In this document: positions 43,791-52,576 of the stretch, piece after piece
Numbering within the stretch: position 1 is the stretch's first letter
How the letters are laid out: every line of letters begins with the position of its first letter
Assembly (NCBI RefSeq): GCF_003008615.1
Contig: NZ_CP027657.1
Span: 2,418,001-2,482,000, forward strand
DNA length: 64,000 nt
Source of the DNA: Pseudomonas mendocina
GTDB lineage: Bacteria > Pseudomonadota > Gammaproteobacteria > Pseudomonadales > Pseudomonadaceae
Reading direction: 5' to 3'
Notes under the pieces: generated by a model
What the model saw: only the letters and a program-made list of their open reading frames with translations
Databases searched by the model: none
Told to the model about the DNA's origin: nothing
Position numbers and translations under genes: made by a program

Positions 43791-43969
43791 GTAGGGTGGG
43801 TTAGCGACGCTGAACACGGATCAACAGCCGATGCGCTCGTGCCGCGTCGCGTAACCCTCCAGGCGCTGGATCGCGTTGCGCCGATGGTGGGTTATCGCGG
43901 GGCGGCCATCCGACGCACCCGTTCCTACGTATCGAATCGGTACTGCGTCAGACGGCTAACCCACCCTAC
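43791..43969. mobile_element. MITE-like element, copy 2
   Basis: A 179-bp element bounded by perfect 15-bp inverted repeats: GTAGGGTGGGTTAGC (43791-43805) and GCTAACCCACCCTAC (43955-43969). Its body is related to the reverse complement of the element at 20444-20608. It sits between the lipoprotein gene and osmC and has no coding potential. Confidence 0.7.
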
Positions 43970-43992
43970 CAGCTGCGTAGCGCGAGTCGAGG

Positions 43993-44418
43993 TCAGCTGT
44001 CGAGCACGGCTTCCAGGGTGATCGTGGCGTTGAGTACCTTGGACACCGGGCAGCCGGTCTTGGCGGTTTCCACGGCCTTCTCGAAGGCGGCGCGGTCTGC
44101 GCCGGGGATTTTCGCGCGCAGCGACAGATGCACGGCGCTGATCTCGAAGCCGCCATCGACCTTGTCCAGCGTCACCTGAGCCTGGGTGTCGATGCTCTCG
44201 GCGGTCATCCCGGCTTCGCCCAGTTCCTTGGACAGTGCCATGGAAAAGCAGCCCGCATGCGCGGCGCCGATCAGCTCTTCGGGGTTGGTGCCGGGCTTGT
44301 CTTCGAAGCGGGTATTGAAGCCGTAGGGCGAGTCCTTGAGGGCGCCGCTCTGGGTCGAGATGGTGCCCTTGCCGTCCTTGATGCCGCCTTGCCAGTGGGC
44401 CGAAGCTGTCTTTTTCAT
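43993..44418 (-). CDS. osmC: OsmC-type organic hydroperoxide reductase
   Basis: A 141-residue thiol peroxidase. The two catalytic cysteines are in AAHAGCFSMALSKELG and AKTGCPVSKVLNATI, spaced as usual. It begins MKKTASAHWQGGIKDGKGT, the OsmC rather than Ohr form. Protects against organic hydroperoxides and is usually osmotically and RpoS induced. Equivalent, from memory, to PA0059. Confidence 0.92.
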   Translation of the reverse strand: MKKTASAHWQGGIKDGKGTISTQSGALKDSPYGFNTRFEDKPGTNPEELIGAAHAGCFSMALSKELGEAGMTAESIDTQAQVTLDKVDGGFEISAVHLSLRAKIPGADRAAFEKAVETAKTGCPVSKVLNATITLEAVLDS

Positions 44419-44502
44419 GTGCGTCTCCCATCGAATGAACGAAGCCGCCGGTGTGGCGGCCTGTTCTGATTCAGAGGGCTGTCAGGCGCACAAGTTCGAA
44501 CT

Positions 44503-44600
44503 TAACAGGTTGTTGAAAAACTACCTCGGCTTTGGCTTCCTGCGTCGCTCTACCTCCTGCGTCCATGCAGTCGTCGCCTACGCTTTTCAACGGCCTGCTA
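44503..44600. repeat. Inverted-repeat-bounded intergenic element
   Basis: TAACAGGTTGTTGAAAA (44503-44519) and TTTTCAACGGCCTGCTA (44584-44600) are imperfect inverted repeats around a 64-bp core. The right end supplies the stop codon of the next gene (CTA on plus, TAG on minus). Similar GTTGAAAA-bounded repeats are frequent in Pseudomonas. Confidence 0.5.
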
Positions 44601-45599
44601 GCCGCGTTGCAGCTCGGCGAGGATATCGAAGGCGTGCAGGCGGTCGGCGAAGTCATACATGTCGCAGGTGAAGATCAGTTCGTCCGCTTCGGTCTGCTCG
44701 AGTAGTTGCTCGAGACGCTGGCGCACGGTCTGCGGCCCACCGATGGCGGCCAGGCCGAGAAACTCACCCACTGCCTGGCGTTCGTGCGGCAGCCACAGGC
44801 CGTCCATGCTTGCCACTGGCTTGCGCTGCACCAGGCTTTGGCCGCGTACCAGGGCAAGAATGCGTTGGTAGGCGGAGGTGGCCAGGTACTGCGCCTGCTC
44901 GTCGCTGTCGGCTGCCAGCAGGGGTACGCCGAGCATCACGTAAGGCTTGTCCAGCACCGCCGAGGGACGGAAATGGTTGCGGTAAATGCGGATCGCTTCA
45001 TGCAGGTAGCGCGGAGCGAAATGCGAAGCGAAGGCGTAGGGCAGGCCCTTCATGCCGGCGAGCTGCGCGCTGAACAGGCTGGAGCCGAGCAACCAGATCG
45101 GCACGTTGGTACCTGTGCCGGGCATGGCGATCACCCGCTGACCTTCCTGGCGTGGGCCGAGGTAGGCCTGTAGCTCTTCGACGTCATTGGGAAAGTCTTC
45201 GGCGCTGCCATCGCGGCTGCGGCGCAGCGCATGGGCGGTGTACTGGTCGGCGCCGGGCGCACGACCCAGGCCCAGTTCGATCCGGCCCGGATAGAGGGTA
45301 GCCAGGGTGCCGAACTGCTCGGCGATCACCAGTGGCGCATGGTTGGGCAGCATCACGCCGCCCGCGCCGAGGCGGATGCTGTTGGTACCGGCGGCCAGGT
45401 AGCCGATCAGTACGGATGTGGCGGAACTGGCGATGCCGTCCATGTTGTGGTGTTCGGCCACCCAGAATCGTTCGAAGCCCAGACGTTCGACATGCTTGGC
45501 CAGCGCCAGCGAGTTATGCAGGGCCTGAGCGGCGTCACCGTCGTCGCGGATCGGCGCCAGGTCGAGGGTGGAGAGCTTGATGGAAGCCAGTCGGCTCAT
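44598..45599 (-). CDS. LLM-class flavin-dependent oxidoreductase (luciferase-like)
   Basis: A 333-residue TIM-barrel flavin monooxygenase. It has the luciferase-like N-terminus [39 protein letters not shown] and the [19 protein letters not shown] stretch of the small-family LuxAB-like group (MsnO8-type). Substrate unknown; relatives act on alkanesulfonates or serve as FMN oxidases. Monocistronic; ends within a repeat element. Confidence 0.87.
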   Translation of the reverse strand: MSRLASIKLSTLDLAPIRDDGDAAQALHNSLALAKHVERLGFERFWVAEHHNMDGIASSATSVLIGYLAAGTNSIRLGAGGVMLPNHAPLVIAEQFGTLATLYPGRIELGLGRAPGADQYTAHALRRSRDGSAEDFPNDVEELQAYLGPRQEGQRVIAMPGTGTNVPIWLLGSSLFSAQLAGMKGLPYAFASHFAPRYLHEAIRIYRNHFRPSAVLDKPYVMLGVPLLAADSDEQAQYLATSAYQRILALVRGQSLVQRKPVASMDGLWLPHERQAVGEFLGLAAIGGPQTVRQRLEQLLEQTEADELIFTCDMYDFADRLHAFDILAELQRG

Positions 45600-45797
45600 G
45601 GGGAGTCTCCTCGTTGCTTGGCCGCCTACTCTAACCCCTTGGGTTCAGGCTACGCACGCCGCGCCGAGGCATAGTTATCATCGACGAAGGTGATTCGAGG
45701 ATTTATTGAGGCCCTGCAGGCCGGGCTGTGAGCGGCATTCGGCGCGGCCTGGCGGGTGCTGCCAGACTCACGGTGTGCGATCTGCGCGCAGGGTGTT

Positions 45798-48050
45798 TCA
45801 TGCCTGTAGGCCTGGCGCGCACTTTTCGCTACCCAGCGGGCACCAGAGGCCATCGAAGCAATCTTCACCGCTGAGCAGGCGTTGCAGTTCCAGCGGGCTG
45901 CGGGGGCGGCTGAACCAGTAGCCCTGAGCGTAATGACAGCCTTCGCTGCCGAGGAAGTCCAGTTGCGCCTGCTTCTCGACGCCCTCGGCCACCACGGCCA
46001 GTCCCAGGCTGTGGCCCAGGCCGATGATCGCTCGGCTGATGGCCAGTGATTCGGTGTCCTGCGGGGCGCCGGCGATGAAGCTCTTGTCCACCTTGATGAT
46101 GTGCAGCGGGAAGCGCTTGAGGTAGCCGAGCGAGGAGTAGCCCGTGCCGAAATCGTCGAGGGCCAGCTGTATGCCGAGGCTGGCCAACTCGCGCAGGCAG
46201 GCCAGGTTTTGCGCACTGTCCTCCATGAGCTGGGTTTCGGTGATTTCCAGCACCAGGCTGGAAGGCGGCAGGCCTGTTTCGCTGAGGATGTCGGCGACCC
46301 GCGCGGCGAAGTCGTTCTGCTGCAGCTGGCGGCTGGACAGGTTGACCGAGCAACGCAGTTGCGGTTGCCCTGTCTGTTGCCAGGTGCGTACCTGGCGGCA
46401 GGCCTGCTGCAGCACCCAGTCACCCACCGCGAGAATTTCACCGGACTCTTCCAGGCAGGGGATGAACTCCAGCGGCGAGATGTCGTGTCCGGCATGCTGC
46501 CAGCGCAGTAGCGCCTCCACGCCGATCAGTTGTGGTTGATCGCCGTCGAGTTGGCAGATCGGTTGGTACGCCAGGCGTAGCTCGCCACGTGCACTGGCTT
46601 GGGCCAGTGCATTCTGCAACTCCAGCTGGCGCTGCGCCTGCTGCTGCAATTCGTTGCTGTAGCGGGCGAATTGGGCCTTGCCCGCACTCTTGGCCCGATA
46701 CAGGGCCAGGTCGGCAGCCTGCAGCGGATCGAGTGGCTGGCCGCTCTCCTGTAACGCGGCGATGCCGATGCTGGCACTGACTGCCAGCGTCTGCTCCTGC
46801 AGCCTGAGCGGCGCGTGCAGGCTCTCGAGCATGCGCTGGGCGACGCGCTCGGCGTCGGTCATGCAGGCCAGGTCATCGAGCAGGGCGACGAACTCGTCGC
46901 CCCCGAAGCGTGCCAGATGATCCCCGGGGCGCAGGCAGTGGCTGAGCCGCTCGGCTACCTCCACCAGTACGCGATCGCCGATCTGATGGCCGAGGCTATC
47001 GTTGATCAGCTTGAAACGATCCAGATCGATGAACAGCAGGGCTGCCTCACGAGCCCCCGGACGTTGCTGGCGTTGTACGGCTTGTTGCAGCAGCTCGCCG
47101 ATTCGAGCGCGGTTGGCCAGGCCGGTGAGCGGATCGTGGCGCGCGGCGTGGTGCAACTGCTCCTCGGCGGCGCGTCGCTGGCTGATGTCGCTCTGCGAAC
47201 CGGCCATGCGCCGCAGGCCGCCGCTGCCGGTATCGGCCACGCCACGCACCAGTACCCACAGGTAGCTGCCGTCCTGCCGACGGATGCGGTATTCGTGATG
47301 AAGAAAGGGCGTGAGGCCACGCAGATGGCTGTCGATGGCCTGGCGCAGGCCGGGCAGGTCATCACCATGGACGCGGCTGAACCAGCTGTGGCTGGTGGGC
47401 GAAAGGCTGTCGCGGTCGAGATCGAGCATGCGAATCCAGCGCTCGGAGAGGTACAGCTGATCCTGCTCCAACTGCCATTCCCACAGCCCGTCGTTGGCGC
47501 CGCGCATGGCACGGGCATAGCGGGCCTCGCTGTCCTGTAGTGCCTTGCGTTGGGCGGCGCCGTAACTGTCCAGGGCCAGGCCGATGTCGAAGAACACCTT
47601 CTTGATCAGGCTGGAGAAGCAATCGCTGGCCACCGAGGAGCCGAGCAGCTCGCCGAGCAGCCGATCCAGGTACAGGCGATAAGCGCCCAGGTACCACTTC
47701 AGGTCGACCCCCGTGCGCTGATGCACCCAGCCAATGCGCAGGCGCTCCAGCACGTAGTCCCCGTCCAACGGGCTTTGCCACAGACCGCGGTAGTAGTCGG
47801 CCTGGCGACGCTTGAGGCGCTCGGTGACGGCTGGGTCGCCGAGGATGGCGGCCGGCGCCGGATAGTCCGCGAGCTGTTGATAAAGGGTGTCGACGAAGTA
47901 CTGGTTGGCGCGTTCGACTCGCTGCGCACAGCGTGACAAACGCTCGTTGTCGACCTGGCGCCAGTCGAGAAAGCGCAGGCGCTGGCGTAGCTCATCCAGA
48001 TCCGGGGCGATATGTTGGAGCAGATCCTGGAATTCTTGTTCGTTGCCCAT
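45798..48050 (-). CDS. Globin-coupled sensor diguanylate cyclase/phosphodiesterase (protoglobin-PAS-GGDEF-EAL)
   Basis: A 750-residue cyclic-di-GMP enzyme without membrane segments. Residues 1-165 form a sensor globin with the likely haem-binding H110 (WVHQRTGVDLKWYL). A PAS fold follows (about 175-300, LWEWQLEQDQLYLSERWIRM). The GGDEF domain is intact (RFGGDEF near 381-385) with an inhibitory RxxD site (RPGD) five residues before it. The EAL domain is also intact (GVEALLRW near 512, DDFGTGYSSLGYL, KVDKSFI). It should sense O2 or a related gas and both make and degrade c-di-GMP. Confidence 0.92.
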   Translation of the reverse strand: MGNEQEFQDLLQHIAPDLDELRQRLRFLDWRQVDNERLSRCAQRVERANQYFVDTLYQQLADYPAPAAILGDPAVTERLKRRQADYYRGLWQSPLDGDYVLERLRIGWVHQRTGVDLKWYLGAYRLYLDRLLGELLGSSVASDCFSSLIKKVFFDIGLALDSYGAAQRKALQDSEARYARAMRGANDGLWEWQLEQDQLYLSERWIRMLDLDRDSLSPTSHSWFSRVHGDDLPGLRQAIDSHLRGLTPFLHHEYRIRRQDGSYLWVLVRGVADTGSGGLRRMAGSQSDISQRRAAEEQLHHAARHDPLTGLANRARIGELLQQAVQRQQRPGAREAALLFIDLDRFKLINDSLGHQIGDRVLVEVAERLSHCLRPGDHLARFGGDEFVALLDDLACMTDAERVAQRMLESLHAPLRLQEQTLAVSASIGIAALQESGQPLDPLQAADLALYRAKSAGKAQFARYSNELQQQAQRQLELQNALAQASARGELRLAYQPICQLDGDQPQLIGVEALLRWQHAGHDISPLEFIPCLEESGEILAVGDWVLQQACRQVRTWQQTGQPQLRCSVNLSSRQLQQNDFAARVADILSETGLPPSSLVLEITETQLMEDSAQNLACLRELASLGIQLALDDFGTGYSSLGYLKRFPLHIIKVDKSFIAGAPQDTESLAISRAIIGLGHSLGLAVVAEGVEKQAQLDFLGSEGCHYAQGYWFSRPRSPLELQRLLSGEDCFDGLWCPLGSEKCAPGLQA

Positions 48051-48147
48051 CTCGGCCTCGTGCTTATCCTTCAGCGCTAAAGAGCGCCGGGAGCGTTTCT
48101 AGGTGCTCTGCGGCAGCCCGCTGGGTGCCTGCCACAAATGGCAGGCC

Positions 48148-48200
48148 AAAAAAAAGCGCCGCCGGCCGCGCTTCCTCGAAGGAAGGCGGCCAGCGGCGCT
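48148..48200 (-). terminator. Rho-independent terminator for the gene at 48274
   Basis: Arms at 48155-48169 (AGCGCCGCCGGCCGC) and 48186-48200 (GCGGCCAGCGGCGCT) pair with one mismatch. On the minus strand the hairpin is followed by eight T residues (complement of 48148-48155). Confidence 0.8.
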
Positions 48201-48273
48201 CTGTCTTGCAGGCCCTGTGTCCTGCCCGGCAAAGCCGGTCTCCGCATGCGGCGGAACCTACTGCGGCTAGCTT

Positions 48274-48585
48274 TTACCGCAATTGCCCCAGGCGGGACAA
48301 CTCTTCGCGCAGTTGACACAGGCGTTTACGCAGTTCGGCCAGTTGTACGGATTTGAAGGCATGGCGACTACGTTCCAGCACATCGATGGCGTCATCCAGG
48401 CTGGCATGGACATCCCCCAGGCTGGCTGTCGGCAGGCGCTGTACCCACTGACAGAGAGGCTGTTGCCGGCAACTCTCGATCTCGGCGATGACCTGGCATT
48501 GAGGCGCCTGACGGTGCAACAGATGCGCTACCCGTTGGCAGGCGTCTGCATCCGGCAGACTGAGCAGCAGATGGGTCTGAGGCAT
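48274..48585 (-). CDS. Hypothetical protein
   Basis: A 103-residue protein beginning MPQTHLLLSLPDADACQRVA; the second half is leucine- and arginine-rich with a probable coiled-coil end (LAELRKRLCQLREELSRLG). Four cysteines are scattered (QCQ, SCRQQPLCQW, RLCQLR). No clear ribosome-binding site; a TTG at 48606 is an alternative start. A strong terminator follows it, which supports transcription. I do not recognise the family. Confidence 0.55.
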   Translation of the reverse strand: MPQTHLLLSLPDADACQRVAHLLHRQAPQCQVIAEIESCRQQPLCQWVQRLPTASLGDVHASLDDAIDVLERSRHAFKSVQLAELRKRLCQLREELSRLGQLR

Positions 48586-48689
48586 GGTGGTCGCGCTGTA
48601 TGGCAAATGGCTAGCAATGCTAGAGCGCTACCGCTGGTGGTTTATTGATCAGGGTCAGTGAGCCGCTGTAACACTCGACGCGAATCGGT

Positions 48690-49727
48690 TCAGCGTGACG
48701 CTTCTTTGCAATGGCGGGCCCGGTATTCACCGGGCGTCAGCCCGCTCCATTGGCGGAAGGCGCGGAAGAACACGCTGGGTTCGGAGTAGCCCAGCAGCAA
48801 GGCGATTTCGGCAGCGGGCAGGCGGCCTTCGCGCAGATGCTGTTCGGCCAGTTGCCGCCGGGTGTCGCTGAGCAGTTGCTGGTAGCTGTAACCTTCTTCG
48901 GCGAGACGCCGCTGCAAGGTGCGCTCGCTCAGGTTCAGCTTGCGCGCAAGATCGCCGCGATCCGGCTCGCCATGGGCCAGTTGTTCGCCGAGCAGGCCAA
49001 TCACCTGGGCGCTCAGGCTGGCGCTGGGCAGGCGCGCGAGCAGGGCTTCGGCGTGTTGTCGCAGCAATTGCTGCAACGGTGGATTGGCCTGCATCAGCGG
49101 TCGTTGGCACAGCACCCGGGGCACGGCGATGGCGTAATCCCTGGCGGAGAACTGCAGCGGGCAGGCGAACACGTCCTGATAGGGCGTCAGGTTCGACGGT
49201 TCGGCATGGCGGAACTGGGCCCCGAGTAGATGAAAGTCGTCGAGTAGCGGTGTAGTGATCTGCACCCAGCAGGCCAGCATGGCCAGCACACGAATGCGCG
49301 TGGCCGGGTGCTCGGGATGCAGCGGGCGATAGATCAGCAGCAGGGCGGCATCCTGTTCCTCGACCTGCAACTCGCCACCTTCGCCGCCCAGGCGTTGGTA
49401 GCGCAGCGCGGCGGTCAGCGCCTCACCCAGCGTGGCGCTGCTTTGCAGCAGGTAGCTGAGCACGCTGAATGGCCCGGGCGTGAGGTTGCGCCCCAGCAAC
49501 AGCCCGGGCTCCGGGTGTTGCAGACGGCAGTCCAGTTCCTGCCAGAGGCGCTCCTGGGCACTGAACGGCACGCGCGCATCGGGGTCGATCAGTTGTTGTT
49601 CCTGTAATCCACAGGTGGCCAGCAGTGCCTGGCGATCCAGGCCGAGACGGCTGGCGGCGTGCAGAACCGCCTGGGTCAGGCTGGCGCTGACCGAGGCCTG
49701 CGTGGCATTGGCGAGAGGGATTGGCAT
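48690..49727 (-). CDS. AraC-family regulator with arabinose-binding-like N-domain (OruR-like)
   Basis: A 345-residue regulator. Residues 1-210 form the PF12625-type domain (DPDARVPFSAQERLWQELDC; PGPFSVLSYLLQSSATLGEA), and the C-terminal AraC DNA-binding domain contains ARKLNLSERTLQRRLAEEGY and PAAEIALLLGYSEPSVFFRA. It is divergent from a TAXI binding-protein gene with 142 bp between starts, so this may be its target. Ligand unknown. Confidence 0.84.
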   Translation of the reverse strand: MPIPLANATQASVSASLTQAVLHAASRLGLDRQALLATCGLQEQQLIDPDARVPFSAQERLWQELDCRLQHPEPGLLLGRNLTPGPFSVLSYLLQSSATLGEALTAALRYQRLGGEGGELQVEEQDAALLLIYRPLHPEHPATRIRVLAMLACWVQITTPLLDDFHLLGAQFRHAEPSNLTPYQDVFACPLQFSARDYAIAVPRVLCQRPLMQANPPLQQLLRQHAEALLARLPSASLSAQVIGLLGEQLAHGEPDRGDLARKLNLSERTLQRRLAEEGYSYQQLLSDTRRQLAEQHLREGRLPAAEIALLLGYSEPSVFFRAFRQWSGLTPGEYRARHCKEASR

Positions 49728-49869
49728 GCGTCGATTCTGCCCAATGCGTAGAGCCGGCGATAGTGCGTCGCCGTGTATCGCTGGCAGGTTGCTGCTGAGT
49801 GTTTAGTCTGTTTTCAGCACTTGCGCAGCGCGCCGGGCTTCAGCGCAATCGAGAAAAGGAGATGTGCAC

Positions 49870-50826
49870 ATGAAAGGCAGAGCCATGGTATGGCTGGCGG
49901 GGCTGGTGCTGGCCGGCGTCGTCGAGGCCGAGGAAACCTTCGTCACCATCGGTACCGGGGGGCAGACCGGCGTTTATTTCGCCACAGGTCAGTCCATCTG
50001 CGCCTTTCTCAACCAGCGCTCCAGCGAGCACGGCATTCGTTGCAACGCCACGGCCAGTGGCGGTGGTATCGCCAACGTACACGGCATGCGCAACGGTGAG
50101 TTCGACTTCGGCGTCATGCAGGCCGATCACTTGTTCAAGGCCCGCGAAGGCAGCGGCCCGTTTCACGGTGAGGTGGCGATGAGCGACATTCGCGCACTGT
50201 TCTCACTGCAGCGTGAAGTGTTCACCGTGCTGGCCCGGCGCGATGCCAGGATCCAGAGCCTGGAAGATCTTCAGGGCAAGCGCATCAATATCGGCAACCC
50301 CGGCTCGGGTCAGCGCGATACGCTGGAGGAGATCATGACCGCCAAGGGGTGGGATCACTCCACGTTCGCCCTCGCCAGTGAACTCAAGGCGGCCGAACAG
50401 GCCAGCGCTCTGGGTGAGGGCAACATCGATGCCATGACTTACTTCGTCGGTCATCCCAACGGTGCGATTCAAGAGGCTACGGATACGGTGGATGCGGTTC
50501 TGGTGCCGGTCACCGACGAAGCTGTCGAGCGTCTGCTGGCCGAGAGGACGTATTACAGCCGCGCGGAGATTCCCGCTGGTTTGTACAAGGGCAACCCACA
50601 GGCAACGCCGTCGATTGGAACAAGAGCGGTGCTGGCGACATCGGCCAATACCGACCCGCAGGTGGTGTATGAGCTGGTCAAGGCGGTGTTCGATAACCTG
50701 GAGCGGCTGCGCGAATTGCATCCCGCCCTTGCCGAGCTGCAGGCCAGTGAAATGATCGGCACTGGCCTGACGGCGCCGCTGCATGAAGGCGCCGAGCGCT
50801 ACTACCGCGAGCGTGGCTGGCTGTAG
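49870..50826 (+). CDS. TAXI-family TRAP solute-binding protein
   Basis: A 318-residue periplasmic binding protein: signal peptide MKGRAMVWLAGLVLAGVVEA, then the TAXI signature EETFVTIGTGGQTGVYFATG and NATASGGGIANVHGMRNGEF. AAGGAG lies 8 nt before the ATG at 49870, favouring this start over the GTG at 49864. No TRAP membrane subunits (DctM/DctQ) are adjacent, so the partner must be elsewhere. TAXI proteins often bind glutamate or dicarboxylates. Confidence 0.85.
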   Translation: MKGRAMVWLAGLVLAGVVEAEETFVTIGTGGQTGVYFATGQSICAFLNQRSSEHGIRCNATASGGGIANVHGMRNGEFDFGVMQADHLFKAREGSGPFHGEVAMSDIRALFSLQREVFTVLARRDARIQSLEDLQGKRINIGNPGSGQRDTLEEIMTAKGWDHSTFALASELKAAEQASALGEGNIDAMTYFVGHPNGAIQEATDTVDAVLVPVTDEAVERLLAERTYYSRAEIPAGLYKGNPQATPSIGTRAVLATSANTDPQVVYELVKAVFDNLERLRELHPALAELQASEMIGTGLTAPLHEGAERYYRERGWL

Positions 50827-50830
50827 TGCG

Positions 50831-52471
50831 CTATTCGCCACCTTCGAGTTGCAGCGCACCGGTTTCGCCGTCGGCCAGCACCACATAGGCACTGGCGCAG
50901 AACAGCGAGTTGAGGCGCTTCATGTCGGCGATCAGCTCCAGATGCAGCGAGCTGGTCTCGATGCTCTGCACCACCTGACGTTGCAGGCGACCGATGTGCG
51001 CGTGCGCCAGGCGCCGCTCCTGCGCGCGGAAGCGGCGTTTCTCCCGTAGCAGTTGGCTGGCGCTGGCACGATCCGCGCTGAGAAACACGCTCAGCCCTAG
51101 GCGCAGGTTGGCCATCAGTTGCGCATGCAGGGTGGTGAGCTCTTCCAGACCCTTCTCGGAGAAGGCGCGCCGTTGCGCGGTTTTCTCGTTCTGCAGCTTG
51201 TTCAGCATGCGTTGAATCAGGTCGCCGGCCTGCTCCAGATTGACCGCCAGCTCGAGAATTTCCGCCCAGCGCTGGCGCTCCTGCTCACTCAGTGCTTCGC
51301 GCGGGATCTGCGCCAGATACAGCTTCACGGCCCGGCACAGGCTGCCGACCTCGTCATCGAGGCGGCGCATTTCCTTGTTCAGCGCCGGCTGGTTGGTCGC
51401 CAGCACCGGCAGAAGGTGACCGAGCATGGTATCCACCTGATCGCCGATGCGCAGGGTTTCACGCACGGCATTGGCCAACGCCAGGCTGGGCGTGGACAGC
51501 GCGGTCGGATCCAGATGGCGGGGCTGGGCGCTGTCGAGGTCTTCGCTGCGATCAGGCAGCAGCCAGTTGCAGAAACGCGCCATCAAGCCGACCGTAGGCA
51601 ACATCAGCAGTGCGCGCAGGCTGTTGTAGAGCAGGTGGAAGAAGATCACCAGCTCCGCCGGACGCCAGTTAAGGCCGTCCAGCCAGGTAGCCAGTGGCTG
51701 TAACACCGGCAACACCAGCAGCAGGCCGATCAGTTTGTACAGCAGGCTGCCGAGTGCCACGCGGCGGCCAGCCGGGTTCTGCAGGCTGCTGGTGAGAAAG
51801 GCCAGCAGGCCGCTGCCGATGTTGGCGCCGATTACCAAACCGATGGCCACCGGCAGGCTGATCAGCCCGGCGCCGGCCAGGGTTGCGGTGAGCAGCACGG
51901 CAGCCAGGCTGGAATAGGTGAGCAGTGCGAACAGTGCGCCGACCAACGCATCGAGCATCAGGTCGCCGGTGAGCGAGGCGAACAGCACGCGGATACCGCG
52001 TGCCTCGGTGATCGGCGTGGCGGCGGCGACGATCAGCTCCAGTGCCAGGAGCATCAGGCCCAGGCCGATGGCGACGCGGCCGAGCTGGCCGGCGCGGGTC
52101 TGTCTACGAGAGAGGAAGAAGATCACCCCGATGAAGATCAGCAGCGGGCTGAGCCAGCTCAGATCGAGCGTCAGCACCCGCGCCATCAGCGCTGTACCGA
52201 CGTCGGCGCCGAGCATGATTGCCAGGCCCGGTGCCAGAGCCATCAGCCCCTGGGCGACGAACGAGGTGACCAGCAGCGCGGTAGCGTTGCTGCTCTGCAC
52301 CAGCGCGGTCACGCCGATACCGGCCGCGAAGGCTAGGGGTCGGCGGCGGATGTTGTGGCTGAGCACCGTGCGTAACTGCGAGCCGAACACGCGCAGGATA
52401 CCGGTGCGGACGATTTGGGTGCCCCAGACCAGCAGGGCGATGGCAGATAGAAGATTCAGCAGGGTCAGCAT
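50831..52471 (-). CDS. Na+/phosphate symporter family protein (NptA/YjbB-like)
   Basis: A 546-residue inner-membrane protein. The N-terminal two-thirds contains the repeated Na/Pi cotransporter unit with the QSSNAT motif (GVTALVQSSNATALLVTSF) and about nine helices; the last 200 residues form a cytoplasmic PhoU-like helical domain (RRLDDEVGSLCRAVKLYLAQ; NLEQAGDLIQRMLNKLQ). Likely exports or equilibrates phosphate, limited by the PhoU-like part. Ends convergently, 4 bp from the TAXI gene. Confidence 0.88.
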   Translation of the reverse strand: MLTLLNLLSAIALLVWGTQIVRTGILRVFGSQLRTVLSHNIRRRPLAFAAGIGVTALVQSSNATALLVTSFVAQGLMALAPGLAIMLGADVGTALMARVLTLDLSWLSPLLIFIGVIFFLSRRQTRAGQLGRVAIGLGLMLLALELIVAAATPITEARGIRVLFASLTGDLMLDALVGALFALLTYSSLAAVLLTATLAGAGLISLPVAIGLVIGANIGSGLLAFLTSSLQNPAGRRVALGSLLYKLIGLLLVLPVLQPLATWLDGLNWRPAELVIFFHLLYNSLRALLMLPTVGLMARFCNWLLPDRSEDLDSAQPRHLDPTALSTPSLALANAVRETLRIGDQVDTMLGHLLPVLATNQPALNKEMRRLDDEVGSLCRAVKLYLAQIPREALSEQERQRWAEILELAVNLEQAGDLIQRMLNKLQNEKTAQRRAFSEKGLEELTTLHAQLMANLRLGLSVFLSADRASASQLLREKRRFRAQERRLAHAHIGRLQRQVVQSIETSSLHLELIADMKRLNSLFCASAYVVLADGETGALQLEGGE

Positions 52472-52576
52472 AAGGCGGCTCCCCCCGAAGCCGGCCGGTT
52501 GGAGCGTCGAGCGATCCGGCCTTTACTGAGCATCGGTCGAAAATCGCCGATGCGCCAGTGACGAGGGGAAATCCGT

